The position numbers and the translations under genes were made by a program. Of a stretch of 64,000 nt of DNA, positions 42,639 through 51,167 are shown one piece after another. The DNA is taken from positions 186,001-250,000 of the forward strand of contig JAKLKU010000006.1 of the NCBI GenBank assembly GCA_023150475.1, read 5' to 3'. This DNA is from Planctomycetota bacterium. GTDB taxonomy: Bacteria > Planctomycetota > UBA1135 > GCA-002686595. Position 1 is the stretch's first letter, and each line of letters opens with the position of its first letter. The notes below the pieces were generated by a model that was not told where the DNA came from, ran no database searches, and saw only the letters and a list, made by a program, of their open reading frames with translations.

Positions 42639-44183
42639 TCAACTCCGCTCCGGACCGTCGATCCAGAGTTCGCCGTCGGCGTCGCGGTGCGCGCGCACGC
42701 CGGTCGAGAAGTGCCCACCGCCGTGTCGGCTCCAGTGAGCGGCGACGAAGCCTCTGGGATCGCCCCACTCGGACACGGCGAAGCCGGGCCAGGGGCGAGC
42801 GAGCACCAAGTGGCCGACCACGCCGTTCGCCACTTCGCGTCCACGGTCGTCGACGACCCGAGGATCGATGCCGAAGAACGGCCGCAACGGCGAGCCCGCG
42901 CGGAACGCATCGAGCCCGGAGAGCGGCGCGAGCACGAACGTGCCGGTCGCGTCGCTGCCCCAACCGTCGACCCAGACGAAATGCCCGAAGTGCTCCCGCA
43001 CCCGATCACGTTCCGCCGGCGCACACGGTCCGCCTTCGACGGCGAGCACGCGCCACGGTGCGTCGCGCTTGCCGCCGCCGACGTTCTGGCCGCCGTCGTT
43101 CTCGGCGTCGTCGAAGCCGTGCGCGAGGCTCCGCCTCGGAATCCACGCGACGGAGGGGCGGCTCGACGCGAGCTCTGCGAGCCACGTCGAACCCCTCGTT
43201 CCATCGGGGCCGGTCTCGCGCAATTGCACGGTCGCGCCCGAGGCGAGCGCTCCATACACGCCGTACGCCAGCGCCGCGGCGCCGCAGGCTCCGCCGTGCC
43301 AAGCGAGCAAGTCCCCTTCCCCGAGGTCGAGGTGGTACTGCGTCGAGAGATACCCCGCGAGCAGGAAGCCGGCGGTCGCATGCACCAGACCTCGCGGATC
43401 CGACGGCCCGCCGTCACCATAGGTGATCGCGAGCGGTTGCTCCGCCGGGAACGCCCGCGGCGTGTCGGTGTCGGCGACTTCGGCGACGAGTTCGTGGAAC
43501 CACCGATCGCGGCCGTTGACCCACGGCACGTGACGTTCCGTGCGACGCACGACGATCACGTCGCGCACCGAGGGCGTCGCGAGCAACGCCGTCTCCAGCA
43601 CCGCCTTGACGTCGTACGGCCGCCCCGAATCGAAACCGCCGTCGACGGTGATCACGGTCCGAGCCCCGGAGTCGAGCAGGCGCTCGCAGAGCTGCGCCGC
43701 GGCCGCGCGCGGATCGAGGACGACGTGCACGGCGCCGATCCGTGCGCACGCGAGGAGCGCGATCACCCACTCCGGCGCTTGCGGCAAGTGCACGCCGACG
43801 CGTTCGCCCGCGGCGACGCCGAGTTTGGTGAGGGCGTTCGCGAGCCGCACCACTTCGACGTGCAGCTCCGTGTACGTGAGCGTGCGCTGCTCGCCGTCGT
43901 CACCACGGAAGGCGAGCGCGCGGCGGCCACCTTCGAGCAACTCGACGTGTTGATCGAGACAGACGTGCGCGGCGTTCAGTTCCCCACCGACGAACCAGCG
44001 CGAGCGGCCGGGATCCGAGCTGTCGAGCACGGCGTCCCACGGCTCGATCCAACGCAGTTCACGCGCCATGCGCGCCCAGAACACGTCCGGGTCGCGCAGC
44101 GACTCGGCGTACATGCGCTGGTACACCGATTCGTCCCGCAATCGCGGCACTCGATCGCCGCCCTGTCCAGAATCCCGATGCAT
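42639..44183 (-). CDS. Acetyl-CoA synthetase-like protein, C-terminally truncated
   Basis: A 514-residue AMP-binding protein. The N-terminus follows acetyl-CoA synthetase closely (VYQRMYAESLRDPDVFWARM, WFVGGELNAAHVCLDQH, HLPQAPEWVIALLACARIGA). The signature loops are eroded: the usual YTSGSTGxPKG reads YGDGGPSDPRG and the YWQTETG box reads GWGSDATG. The protein ends at DADGELWIDGPERS, just before the C-terminal lid domain, and is about 130 residues short. It may be inactive or have changed role. Whether it is a pseudogene cannot be told; the frame is open and coding-like. Confidence 0.75.
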   Translation of the reverse strand: MHRDSGQGGDRVPRLRDESVYQRMYAESLRDPDVFWARMARELRWIEPWDAVLDSSDPGRSRWFVGGELNAAHVCLDQHVELLEGGRRALAFRGDDGEQRTLTYTELHVEVVRLANALTKLGVAAGERVGVHLPQAPEWVIALLACARIGAVHVVLDPRAAAAQLCERLLDSGARTVITVDGGFDSGRPYDVKAVLETALLATPSVRDVIVVRRTERHVPWVNGRDRWFHELVAEVADTDTPRAFPAEQPLAITYGDGGPSDPRGLVHATAGFLLAGYLSTQYHLDLGEGDLLAWHGGACGAAALAYGVYGALASGATVQLRETGPDGTRGSTWLAELASSRPSVAWIPRRSLAHGFDDAENDGGQNVGGGKRDAPWRVLAVEGGPCAPAERDRVREHFGHFVWVDGWGSDATGTFVLAPLSGLDAFRAGSPLRPFFGIDPRVVDDRGREVANGVVGHLVLARPWPGFAVSEWGDPRGFVAAHWSRHGGGHFSTGVRAHRDADGELWIDGPERS

Positions 44184-44302
44184 GCGAGCTTCCCCTGTCG
44201 GAGGGGCGGACCGTAGCGTGCGCGCCGGCCGATAGGAATCCGCAACCGTCCAGCGCTCGCGGGGCACACGCGCTCGCTCTCGCGCGGGCCAGGCCGGACG
44301 TT

Positions 44303-45727
44303 TCAGGCCCGCTTCGCGAACAACGTGAAGTAGCGCGCGACCTTGCCGGCGAGGCGGCCGGGATGGCGCAGCTCGCGGGCGAGTCGCTTCGGCCGCGTGT
44401 AGAAGCGCCGGTACCCCTCGCGGATCTTCTTCTCGATCTGCGCGGCGCTCATGTGCTCGTTGCCTTCGAGCGCCTGGAATCCGGTCATCAACGCGAAGTC
44501 GAACGTGCGCTCGCCGCGCAGGAGCTTGTAGAGCGGCGTGCCTGGATACGCCGTGACCGCGCAGAACTGCACTTGGTCGGGATCGCAGAGTTCGACCAGC
44601 GCGAAGGTCTCGTCGACCATCGCAGGCGTTTCCTCCGGGAAACCGACCATGCAGAACGCGCGGGTCTCGATGCCGAGTTCCCGGCACGCGTCGAACACTT
44701 CACGGCAGCGCTCGAAGTCGATCGCCTTGTTGCCGTCGAGCAACTTCGAGCCGCAGTGCTTCTTCTGGATTTCGACGTTGCCCGATTCGACGCCGAGCGA
44801 GATGTGTTTGCAGCCGGCCTTCGCCATCTTCTCGAGCAGCGCACGATCGAGCGTCTTCACCGCCGTCTCGCACTGCCACTCGAGCTCGAGCCCGCGTTCG
44901 AGGATCCCGTCGCAGATCGCGTGCACGCGGTCCTTGCGGGTCGTGAAGATCGGATCGCGGAAGATCACGTGGTGGACGCCGTGCTTTCGCACGACGTCCT
45001 CGAGCTCGCGCAGCACGTGTTCCGGCGAACGGAATCGGAAACGCAGTCCCTGCGCCAGCGTGTACCCGCAGAACGAACAGTCGAGCGGGCAACCGCGCGA
45101 CGACTTGATCGTCGTGATCGCGCCTTCGACGCCCGGGAAGTGGTAGCGCGCATTGTCGAGCAGGTGCCGGGCCGGCAAAGGCAACTCGTCGAGCTTCGCG
45201 ATCTTCTCGCGTTCGGGCTCGTGCACGACCTTGCCGTCCGGCCCGAGCCAGGAGATGCCCTCCGTGCCGGCGAGCGGTCGGCCGTCGCGCACGCGCTGCG
45301 CGAGCTCCCGCACCGTGTACTCCGGTTCGCCGCGGACCACTGCGTCGACGTCGTGTCCGGCGAAGATCTCGTCGGGCGCGTAGGTCACTTGCGAGCCGAG
45401 CATCGCGACCGGTTTCGCGAGCCGCGTGCGCAGCGCACGCGCGAGCGCCAAGTCGCGGTCGAGCGACGTGCTCGAACTGTCGAGCAGGACCAGGTCGGGC
45501 GCGAGCTCCGCCACGCGCGCTTCCGCGGCGGCGGCGTCCAGCCCGTGGGCGTCGCTGTCGACGATCGCGACGTCGAAGCCTTCGGCCTCGAGCACGCTCG
45601 CGACGTGGGCGAGTTCGATCGGCGGGTAGAGCAGGCCCGGATTGACCGCCATGCCGAAGCCCCCCATCAGCCCGCGGCTGACACGGAACTCCGGAGGGCT
45701 CGGGGGATTGACGAGGACGACCTTCAA
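44303..45727 (-). CDS. Radical SAM protein with B12-binding-like domain
   Basis: A 474-residue enzyme. A Rossmann-type domain (residues 1-140, VNPGLLYPPIELAHVASVL, VDAVVRGEPE) precedes the radical SAM barrel with Cys213-x3-Cys217-x2-Cys220 (RGCPLDCSFC). The barrel continues through LGVESGNVEIQKKH and FCMVGFPEETPAM. Proteins of this type (BchE and hopanoid or lipid enzymes) work on hydrophobic or sugar carbons. The best start is TTG 45727. It is the second such enzyme in the window and resembles the one at 22810 in layout, but it is not a recent copy. Confidence 0.85.
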   Translation of the reverse strand: MKVVLVNPPSPPEFRVSRGLMGGFGMAVNPGLLYPPIELAHVASVLEAEGFDVAIVDSDAHGLDAAAAEARVAELAPDLVLLDSSSTSLDRDLALARALRTRLAKPVAMLGSQVTYAPDEIFAGHDVDAVVRGEPEYTVRELAQRVRDGRPLAGTEGISWLGPDGKVVHEPEREKIAKLDELPLPARHLLDNARYHFPGVEGAITTIKSSRGCPLDCSFCGYTLAQGLRFRFRSPEHVLRELEDVVRKHGVHHVIFRDPIFTTRKDRVHAICDGILERGLELEWQCETAVKTLDRALLEKMAKAGCKHISLGVESGNVEIQKKHCGSKLLDGNKAIDFERCREVFDACRELGIETRAFCMVGFPEETPAMVDETFALVELCDPDQVQFCAVTAYPGTPLYKLLRGERTFDFALMTGFQALEGNEHMSAAQIEKKIREGYRRFYTRPKRLARELRHPGRLAGKVARYFTLFAKRA

Positions 45728-45795
45728 GGTGCGGAGCGCTGCGGCGGACCAAGGATACTCGACCGGCGGCGCCGGGGCGGTCGGAAGAGCTTGCG

Positions 45796-46071
45796 CTATT
45801 CCTCGCTCGGCGGGAAGCAGTGGAAGATGAGCGAGCCGGAATCCACCAAAGCGTCGTCGAAGTACTGGCGCTCGCGTTCGGAGACCTCCTCGCGCTCGAG
45901 CTTCGCGCTGTCTTCGAGCGCCTCGACCACCCACCCGGTCTCCTCGATCCAGGTGCGGGCCTGCCGTTCCGCGGTCACCGCGTCGTCGCACGCCACGAAG
46001 ACGACGACGTACGCGCCGTCGAGCTTCTCGGTGCTGCGTCGCGGCCAGGCGAGGAACGTCAGTCGGATCAC
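45796..46071 (-). CDS. Small hypothetical protein coupled to pheT
   Basis: A 91-residue acidic protein. It has a beta-alpha-beta look (AYVVVFVACDDAVTAERQA, WIEETGWVVEALEDSAKL) and ends HCFPPSEE. I do not recognise the family. The GTG at 46071 overlaps the pheT stop by four bases (GTGA), so it is translated with pheT. Conservation beside pheT in relatives would be telling. Confidence 0.7.
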   Translation of the reverse strand: MIRLTFLAWPRRSTEKLDGAYVVVFVACDDAVTAERQARTWIEETGWVVEALEDSAKLEREEVSERERQYFDDALVDSGSLIFHCFPPSEE

Positions 46072-48518
46072 GCCTTGCGCAGCTCGCCGCCGAGTTCGAC
46101 GGCGGCGCGCTCGACGCGGCCGAGGAACTTCTGGGCGTCCTGGTCGGTCAACGTGCGCTCGTCGGATCCGAGCTGCACGTGGAACGCGAGCGAACGCCTT
46201 CCGGGCCCGGCGTTCGGGCCCGTGTAGACGTCGAAGAGCTCGACGGCGACCGAGAGGCCCTTCGCTGCACGTTCGAGCGACTGCACGACGTCGCCGGCGC
46301 GGACCGCGACCGGCAACGCGAGCGCGACGTCGAGCTCGAGCCCAGGGAAACGCGGCAGGGGCCGGTAGATCTTCTCCTTCGGCGGCGCGGCGAGCAGTCG
46401 TTCGATCGACAGCGTCGCGAGCGCGACGTCGCTCTTCTGCTCGCCCGTGAGGCCGAGCTCGCGCTCGATTCGCGGGTCGAGCGCAGCGATCCAGCCGAGT
46501 TCCTGCTCACCCAGCACGACCCGCAGGCGCTTCGCCGGATGCAGGTACGGCGTTTCGTCGGCCGCGCCCGCAGCGTCGAACTCGTTCGCGGCGACGTAGC
46601 TCGGCGGATCGAGCCGCAGCGCGAAACAGAGATCGTCGAGCGTGCCACGCAGCAGCGAGAACGCGTCGTCGTCGAAGCGCGCGTTCGCGCCCGCCGGAGC
46701 CCGCGCGACGAGCAAACCGAGCTCGTGCACCTCTTCCGGTTCACCGCCGCTCCCGCGTTCCGGGCGATAGCCCTTGCCGATCTCGAAGAGCCGCACGTCG
46801 TCGGAGTGACGGCGGTTCTGTTCGACCGACGCGAGCAGGCTCGGCGCGACGGCGCGACGGATCTTCGAGAGCCTTTCGGCGACGGGATTGACGACGGAAG
46901 CATGCGGCAGGCTCGCGAGCCCGAGCTTCGCGACGAGCGCGTCCGCGAGGAACGAGTACGAGATCGTCTGACGGAAGCGGCCGACGCCGACCAAGCGATC
47001 CTCGACCTTGCGCACGAGCTGGCGACGGCGATCCGGCGGCGGCGCGACGAGCGCGCCTTCGAGCCGGTGCTCGGGCACGTTGCCGTAGCGATGGATGCGG
47101 CCGACTTCTTCGACCAGGTCCTGTTCGATCGTGACGTCCTTGGTCGCGCGCACCGCCGGCACGACGACGTCGAGCGCCGAGTGCGACTGCGTCACGCCGA
47201 AACCGAGCCGGCGCAGGATGTCGACGATGTCGGCGTCCTGGAGCGGTGCGCCGAGGCGCCGGCGGACGAGCTCGCAGCGCACCCGCACGGTGCGCGTCGG
47301 ATCCTGCCAAGTCCCAGCGTCGGTGAGCGGAGCCGGCAGCGTCACGCCCGGTTGGATCGACTGCAGCAGCCGCACGAGGTGGCCGGCGGCGTCGAGCGCG
47401 AGCGTCGGGGAGAGGTTCTTCTCGAAGCGCGCCGAGGCGTCGGTGCGCAACCCGAGGCGCGCCGAGGTGCGCCGGACGACCGCAGGTTGGAAGCTCGCGA
47501 CTTCGAGCAACAAGCCGCTCGTCGCGCCGGCGACCTTGCTCTCCTCGCCGCCCATCACGCCGGCGAGCGCGACCGGCTTCTCGCCCGCGCAGATCAGCAT
47601 GTCGCTCGGTTGCAGCGCACGTTCGACCCCGTCGAGCGTCTTCATGCGCTCGCCCGTGCGGGCCTTGCGCACGACGATCGGCTCACCATGCAACTCGGAG
47701 CGGTCGAACAGGTGGTTCGGTTGCCCGAGATCGAGCATCACGAAGTTCGACACGTCGACCAAGAGGTCGATCGGGCGCTGACCGACCGCGAGCAACAGCC
47801 GTCGCAACCAGTCGGGGCTGCGCTCCGAGCGCACGCCATCGAGCGGCAGCGCGAGGTACCGCGGGCAATCGGGCGTCTCGATGCGCACCGGCCACGGCGC
47901 GCCGCGACCGGTCGGCGGCAGCGACGTGTCGAGCGGCTTCAGCGGCCGGCGGAAGATCGCCGCGAGCTCCGCCGCCATGCCGCGGTGGCCCCAGAGATCG
48001 GGACGGTGCGTCACCGACTTGTTGTCGATCTCGAGCACCCAGTCGACCAGGTCGAGCGCGTCGGCGACTTTCACGCCGACCGGAGCGTCGGCGGGCAGCA
48101 CCCAGATGCCGGAGTGCTCGTCGCCGAGCCCGAGCTCGCGCTCGGAGCAGATCATCCCGCACGACTCCTGACCGCGGATCTTCGACTTCTTGATCTTGAA
48201 GTCGCCGGGCAGCGTCGTGCCGATCGTCGCGACGGCGACTTTCTGGCCGCGCGCGACGTTCGGCGCGCCGCACACGATCGGGAGCAGCTCGCCGCCGCCC
48301 GCGGGGCCGACGTCGACCTTGCAGAGCGACAGGTGATCGCTGTCGGGGTGTTTCTCGCGCTCGGCGACGAAACCGACGGTGACGTCGGAAAGGCACGGCG
48401 CGAAACGTTCGAGGCCTTCGACTTCGCACGTCGAGAGCGTCAGGTTCGCACGCACCTCTTCCGGAGAGATGCCGGAGAGGTCGACATGCCGCGAGAGCCA
48501 GCGATACGAGAGCTTCAT
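46068..48518 (-). CDS. pheT: Phenylalanyl-tRNA synthetase beta subunit
   Basis: An 816-residue subunit of the tetrameric PheRS. The N-terminal tRNA-binding OB-like domain (HPDSDHLSLCKVDVG, VCGAPNV) is followed by B3/4 editing (NKSVTHRPDLWGHRGMAAE), B5 (RRLGAPLQDADIVDILRRLG), the inactive synthetase-like core (IRRAVAPSLLASVEQNRRH) and the C-terminal anticodon-binding domain (PRFPGLELDVAL, DVYTGPNAGPGRRSLAFHV). Length is normal. Its ATG shares one base with the pheS stop (TGATG). Confidence 0.95.
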   Translation of the reverse strand: MKLSYRWLSRHVDLSGISPEEVRANLTLSTCEVEGLERFAPCLSDVTVGFVAEREKHPDSDHLSLCKVDVGPAGGGELLPIVCGAPNVARGQKVAVATIGTTLPGDFKIKKSKIRGQESCGMICSERELGLGDEHSGIWVLPADAPVGVKVADALDLVDWVLEIDNKSVTHRPDLWGHRGMAAELAAIFRRPLKPLDTSLPPTGRGAPWPVRIETPDCPRYLALPLDGVRSERSPDWLRRLLLAVGQRPIDLLVDVSNFVMLDLGQPNHLFDRSELHGEPIVVRKARTGERMKTLDGVERALQPSDMLICAGEKPVALAGVMGGEESKVAGATSGLLLEVASFQPAVVRRTSARLGLRTDASARFEKNLSPTLALDAAGHLVRLLQSIQPGVTLPAPLTDAGTWQDPTRTVRVRCELVRRRLGAPLQDADIVDILRRLGFGVTQSHSALDVVVPAVRATKDVTIEQDLVEEVGRIHRYGNVPEHRLEGALVAPPPDRRRQLVRKVEDRLVGVGRFRQTISYSFLADALVAKLGLASLPHASVVNPVAERLSKIRRAVAPSLLASVEQNRRHSDDVRLFEIGKGYRPERGSGGEPEEVHELGLLVARAPAGANARFDDDAFSLLRGTLDDLCFALRLDPPSYVAANEFDAAGAADETPYLHPAKRLRVVLGEQELGWIAALDPRIERELGLTGEQKSDVALATLSIERLLAAPPKEKIYRPLPRFPGLELDVALALPVAVRAGDVVQSLERAAKGLSVAVELFDVYTGPNAGPGRRSLAFHVQLGSDERTLTDQDAQKFLGRVERAAVELGGELRKA

Positions 48519-49567
48519 CAGAACTGCTCCAGGAAACGCAGGTCGCCGGAGAGCAACAGGCGCACGTCGTCGATGCCGTAACGCAGCATGACGAGGCGCG
48601 AGAGCCCGAGCCCGAACGCGAAGCCCGACCAGTGCTCGGGATCGATGCCGCACTCTTGGAGCACGTTCGGGTGCACCAAGCCGCACGGCAGGAGTTCGAT
48701 CCACGTGCTGCGCTTGCACACGCTGCAGCCTTCCTTGCAGAACGGGCAGCGTGCGTCGAGCTCGAAGCCCGGCTCGACGAACGGGAAGTAACCCGGCCGC
48801 AGCCGGATCTCGATCTCGCGGCCGAACACGCCGCGCAAGAGCGTCTTCATCGCTCCGATCAGGTGCCCGACCGAGACGTCCTTGCCGACGACGAGGCCTT
48901 CCATCTGGTGGAAGGTGTGCTCGTGCGACGCGTCGGTCGTCTCTTGGCGGAACACCTTGCCCGGCACGATCGCGCGGAACGGCGGCGCGAAACGACCTGC
49001 GCGGATCTCGTCGGCGAGGCGCTTCAGGCCGCGCGCTTGCACGGCGCTCGTGTGCGTGCGCAGGACGAGCTTGCCTTCGAGGTCGAGGCGGAACGTGTCC
49101 TGCATGTCGCGCGCCGGGTGGTCGCGCGGGATGTTGAGCGCTTCGAAGTTGTGGTAGTCGGTCTCGATCTCCGGGCCGTCGAGCACGACGTAGCCCATCG
49201 ACGTGAAGAGGTCCTCGAGTTCGCGGGTCACCGCGACCAGCGGATGCAGCCCGCCGCGCGAGATGCGCGCCCCGGGCAGCGTCGGATCGAAGCCTGCGCC
49301 GGTGCGTTCGCGCTCCATCGCGAGCCGGGCGAGCCGTTCGCGCGCTTCGGCGAGTGCTGCGCCGATCGCGTTCTTGAGCTCGTTCGCGCGCTTGCCCGCG
49401 AGCGGACGTTTCGGTCCAGGGAGCGACGGAATCGCCGCGAGCAACGCGGCCACGGTGCCACCCTTGTCGAGCGTCTCGCGCTCGATCTTGCGCAGCTCGT
49501 CTTCGTCCGTCGCCGCCGCGATGCGCGCGCGGATCGGCTCGAAGAGGGACTCCAAGGTCTCGGTCAT
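48518..49567 (-). CDS. pheS: Phenylalanyl-tRNA synthetase alpha subunit
   Basis: A 349-residue catalytic subunit. A helical coiled-coil tRNA-binding arm (about 5-95) precedes the class II core. Motif 2 is KVFRQETTDASHEHTFHQME and motif 3 is FAFGLGLSRLVMLRYGIDDV. Between them the Cys-rich insertion CPFCKEGCSVCK resembles the zinc-binding insert present in some bacterial PheS. ATG at 49567 (MTETLESLFEP). A strong hairpin lies upstream (49635-49666). Confidence 0.95.
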   Translation of the reverse strand: MTETLESLFEPIRARIAAATDEDELRKIERETLDKGGTVAALLAAIPSLPGPKRPLAGKRANELKNAIGAALAEARERLARLAMERERTGAGFDPTLPGARISRGGLHPLVAVTRELEDLFTSMGYVVLDGPEIETDYHNFEALNIPRDHPARDMQDTFRLDLEGKLVLRTHTSAVQARGLKRLADEIRAGRFAPPFRAIVPGKVFRQETTDASHEHTFHQMEGLVVGKDVSVGHLIGAMKTLLRGVFGREIEIRLRPGYFPFVEPGFELDARCPFCKEGCSVCKRSTWIELLPCGLVHPNVLQECGIDPEHWSGFAFGLGLSRLVMLRYGIDDVRLLLSGDLRFLEQF

Positions 49568-49634
49568 CGTGTGAAGGGAAGCGAAAAGGTCGTGGCCGCC
49601 GTCTTCGGGTCGGAGCGGGTCAGGTGCCGGAAAC

Positions 49635-49666
49635 ACGAACGGCCCGGAGCGACCCGGGCCGTTCGT
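49635..49666 (-). terminator. Strong hairpin between rplT and pheS
   Basis: A perfect 13-bp stem (ACGAACGGCCCGG with CCGGGCCGTTCGT) with a six-base loop, in the 124-base gap between rplT and pheS. On the minus strand GTTTCC follows. It could end the infC operon. Because pheS lies just downstream, partial read-through or attenuation is possible. Confidence 0.6.
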
Positions 49667-49691
49667 CGAACCAATGAAAACGCGCTCCGGG

Positions 49692-50048
49692 TCAGGCGCG
49701 CGCTGCCTTGGCTTCCTCGCAGATGCGATCGAAAGCCTTCGGGTCGTGGATCGCGACTTCCGCGAGTTGTTTGCGGTTGAGGCCGATCTTGGCCTTGTGG
49801 CAACCGTCGATCAGCGCGGAGTACGAAAGCCCGCGCATGCGAGCCGCCGCCGAGACGCGCACGATCCACAGCGCGCGGAACTCGCGCTTCTTCTGCCGCC
49901 GGTCGCGGGTCGAGAACGCCCACGCGCGCAGCAACGTTTCGGTCGCCGTCCGCCAGAGCTTCGAGCGTCCGCCCCAGTAACCCTTCGCCTGCTTGAGGCG
50001 GCGGTTCTTCTTCTGCCGCAGCGCGGCGCCGTTGTTGACTCTCACCAT
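49692..50048 (-). CDS. rplT: Ribosomal protein L20
   Basis: A 118-residue 50S subunit assembly protein. The N-terminal basic extension (RQKKNRRLKQAKGYWGGRSK) and the globular end (AKIGLNRKQLAEVAIHDPKAF) are the family's. It is third in the infC-rpmI-rplT order, 13 bases from rpmI. In other bacteria L20 represses this operon by binding its own leader. No such structure was identified here. Confidence 0.97.
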   Translation of the reverse strand: MVRVNNGAALRQKKNRRLKQAKGYWGGRSKLWRTATETLLRAWAFSTRDRRQKKREFRALWIVRVSAAARMRGLSYSALIDGCHKAKIGLNRKQLAEVAIHDPKAFDRICEEAKAARA

Positions 50049-50061
50049 GGTCGTGCGCCTC

Positions 50062-50250
50062 CTACATCATCTTGCTGATGAGCTCGGACCACGTCTCGTT
50101 CAGCACGAGACGCCGGCGCAGACGGCGGCCGGTCTTGCCTTTGAAGACGGCGTGTCCGTGGCCGCGTCCGGAACGCGAGCAGACGGCCTTGCCGTTCTTC
50201 GACATGCGGAAGCGTTTCTTGACCGCTCCCTTCGACTTCATCTTCGGCAT
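50062..50250 (-). CDS. rpmI: Ribosomal protein L35
   Basis: A 62-residue basic protein starting MPKMKSKGAVKKRFRMSKNG, the family signature. It ends LNETWSELISKMM. The second gene of the infC operon, separated from infC by 299 bases that contain a hairpin and no gene. Confidence 0.95.
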   Translation of the reverse strand: MPKMKSKGAVKKRFRMSKNGKAVCSRSGRGHGHAVFKGKTGRRLRRRLVLNETWSELISKMM

Positions 50251-50483
50251 CGGGTGAACCCTGGCGAAGCACCGCACGGCTCCGAGCCCGCGCTCGACCC
50301 CTCGGCCGAGCCCGCGGACCCGGCATTGGGGCCGGGCAGTTGCAAAGGGCCGAGACGATAGCGTCCAAAGTGCCCGCCCGCCAGCACGGGCTGCGTCCGG
50401 TGCGCGCGTCGATGCGTGTCCGGGGGGCCGAGCCGCGCGACGCGGGCCCGAGAGGAGCGAGCCGCGGCCCGAAGAAACGCCGA

Positions 50484-50513
50484 GCCGGCGGACGCGTTGG
50501 GCGTTCCGCCGGC
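50484..50513 (-). terminator. Hairpin downstream of infC
   Basis: A perfect 9-bp stem GCCGGCGGA/TCCGCCGGC with a 12-base loop. It starts 37 bases after the infC stop, and on the minus strand is followed by the T-rich GTTTCTTC. It may partly terminate between infC and rpmI. The rest of the 299-base gap (50251-50549) holds further short GC inverted repeats but no gene that I can see. Confidence 0.5.
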
Positions 50514-50549
50514 CGGTGGCGCGCGAGAGTTTCGCCCGAGTTCGTCGGC

Positions 50550-51062
50550 TCAGCGGTGCGCGATCAGCATCGTCATGCGCTTGCCGAGCAGCTTCGGCGG
50601 CGACTCGACCTTGCCGAGCTCGCCCATGCCGGCGACGACCGCGTCCATCACGCGGTGGCCCATCTCCGGGTGCTCCATCTGCCGGCCGCGGAAGACGCAC
50701 ACCACTTGGACCTTGTGGCCTTCCTCGAGGAAGCGCCGACCCTGCTCGATGCGGTAGTCGAGGTCGTGTTGGTGCATCGCGGGACGCACGCGCAGCTCCT
50801 TGAGTTGGCCGCCGTGGTGGTGGCCCTTCGCGCTCTCGCGTTCCTTCTTCTTCTGCTGATAGCGGAACTTGCCGTAGTCGAGGATGCGGCACACCGGGGG
50901 CACCGCCGTCGGCGACACTTCGACCAAGTCGAGGTTCGCCTCTTCTGCGCGCCGTCGCGCGTCGTCGGTCGAGACGACGCCGACCTGCTCGCCGTTCTGA
51001 TCGATCAGTCGGACCTGCGGGACGCGGATCTGACGGTTGACGCGGAAGTTGCGCTCTGACAC
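50550..51062 (-). CDS. infC: Translation initiation factor IF-3
   Basis: A 170-residue factor that keeps the subunits apart and checks initiator tRNA pairing. The N-terminal domain (RVNRQIRVPQVRLID, VVSTDDARRRAEEANLDLVEV) and C-terminal domain (KELRVRPAMHQHDLDYRI) are complete. The start is GTG at 51062 with AGGAG four bases upstream. Use of a non-ATG start fits the known autoregulation of infC through a poor start codon in other bacteria. Confidence 0.95.
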   Translation of the reverse strand: MSERNFRVNRQIRVPQVRLIDQNGEQVGVVSTDDARRRAEEANLDLVEVSPTAVPPVCRILDYGKFRYQQKKKERESAKGHHHGGQLKELRVRPAMHQHDLDYRIEQGRRFLEEGHKVQVVCVFRGRQMEHPEMGHRVMDAVVAGMGELGKVESPPKLLGKRMTMLIAHR

Positions 51063-51167
51063 GAAGCTCCTACTGCAGACGGAAGATGGATGGACGCGCG
51101 GGTCCTGATGCCAAGACCGCGCCAAGAATAGATCGGTCGCGGAAAATCCGCCACCTGCGCGAGGCGC

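Noticed and set aside
50251..50549. A hidden small gene between infC and rpmI
   Set aside because: No frame with family resemblance or start signal; only GC-rich hairpins were seen.
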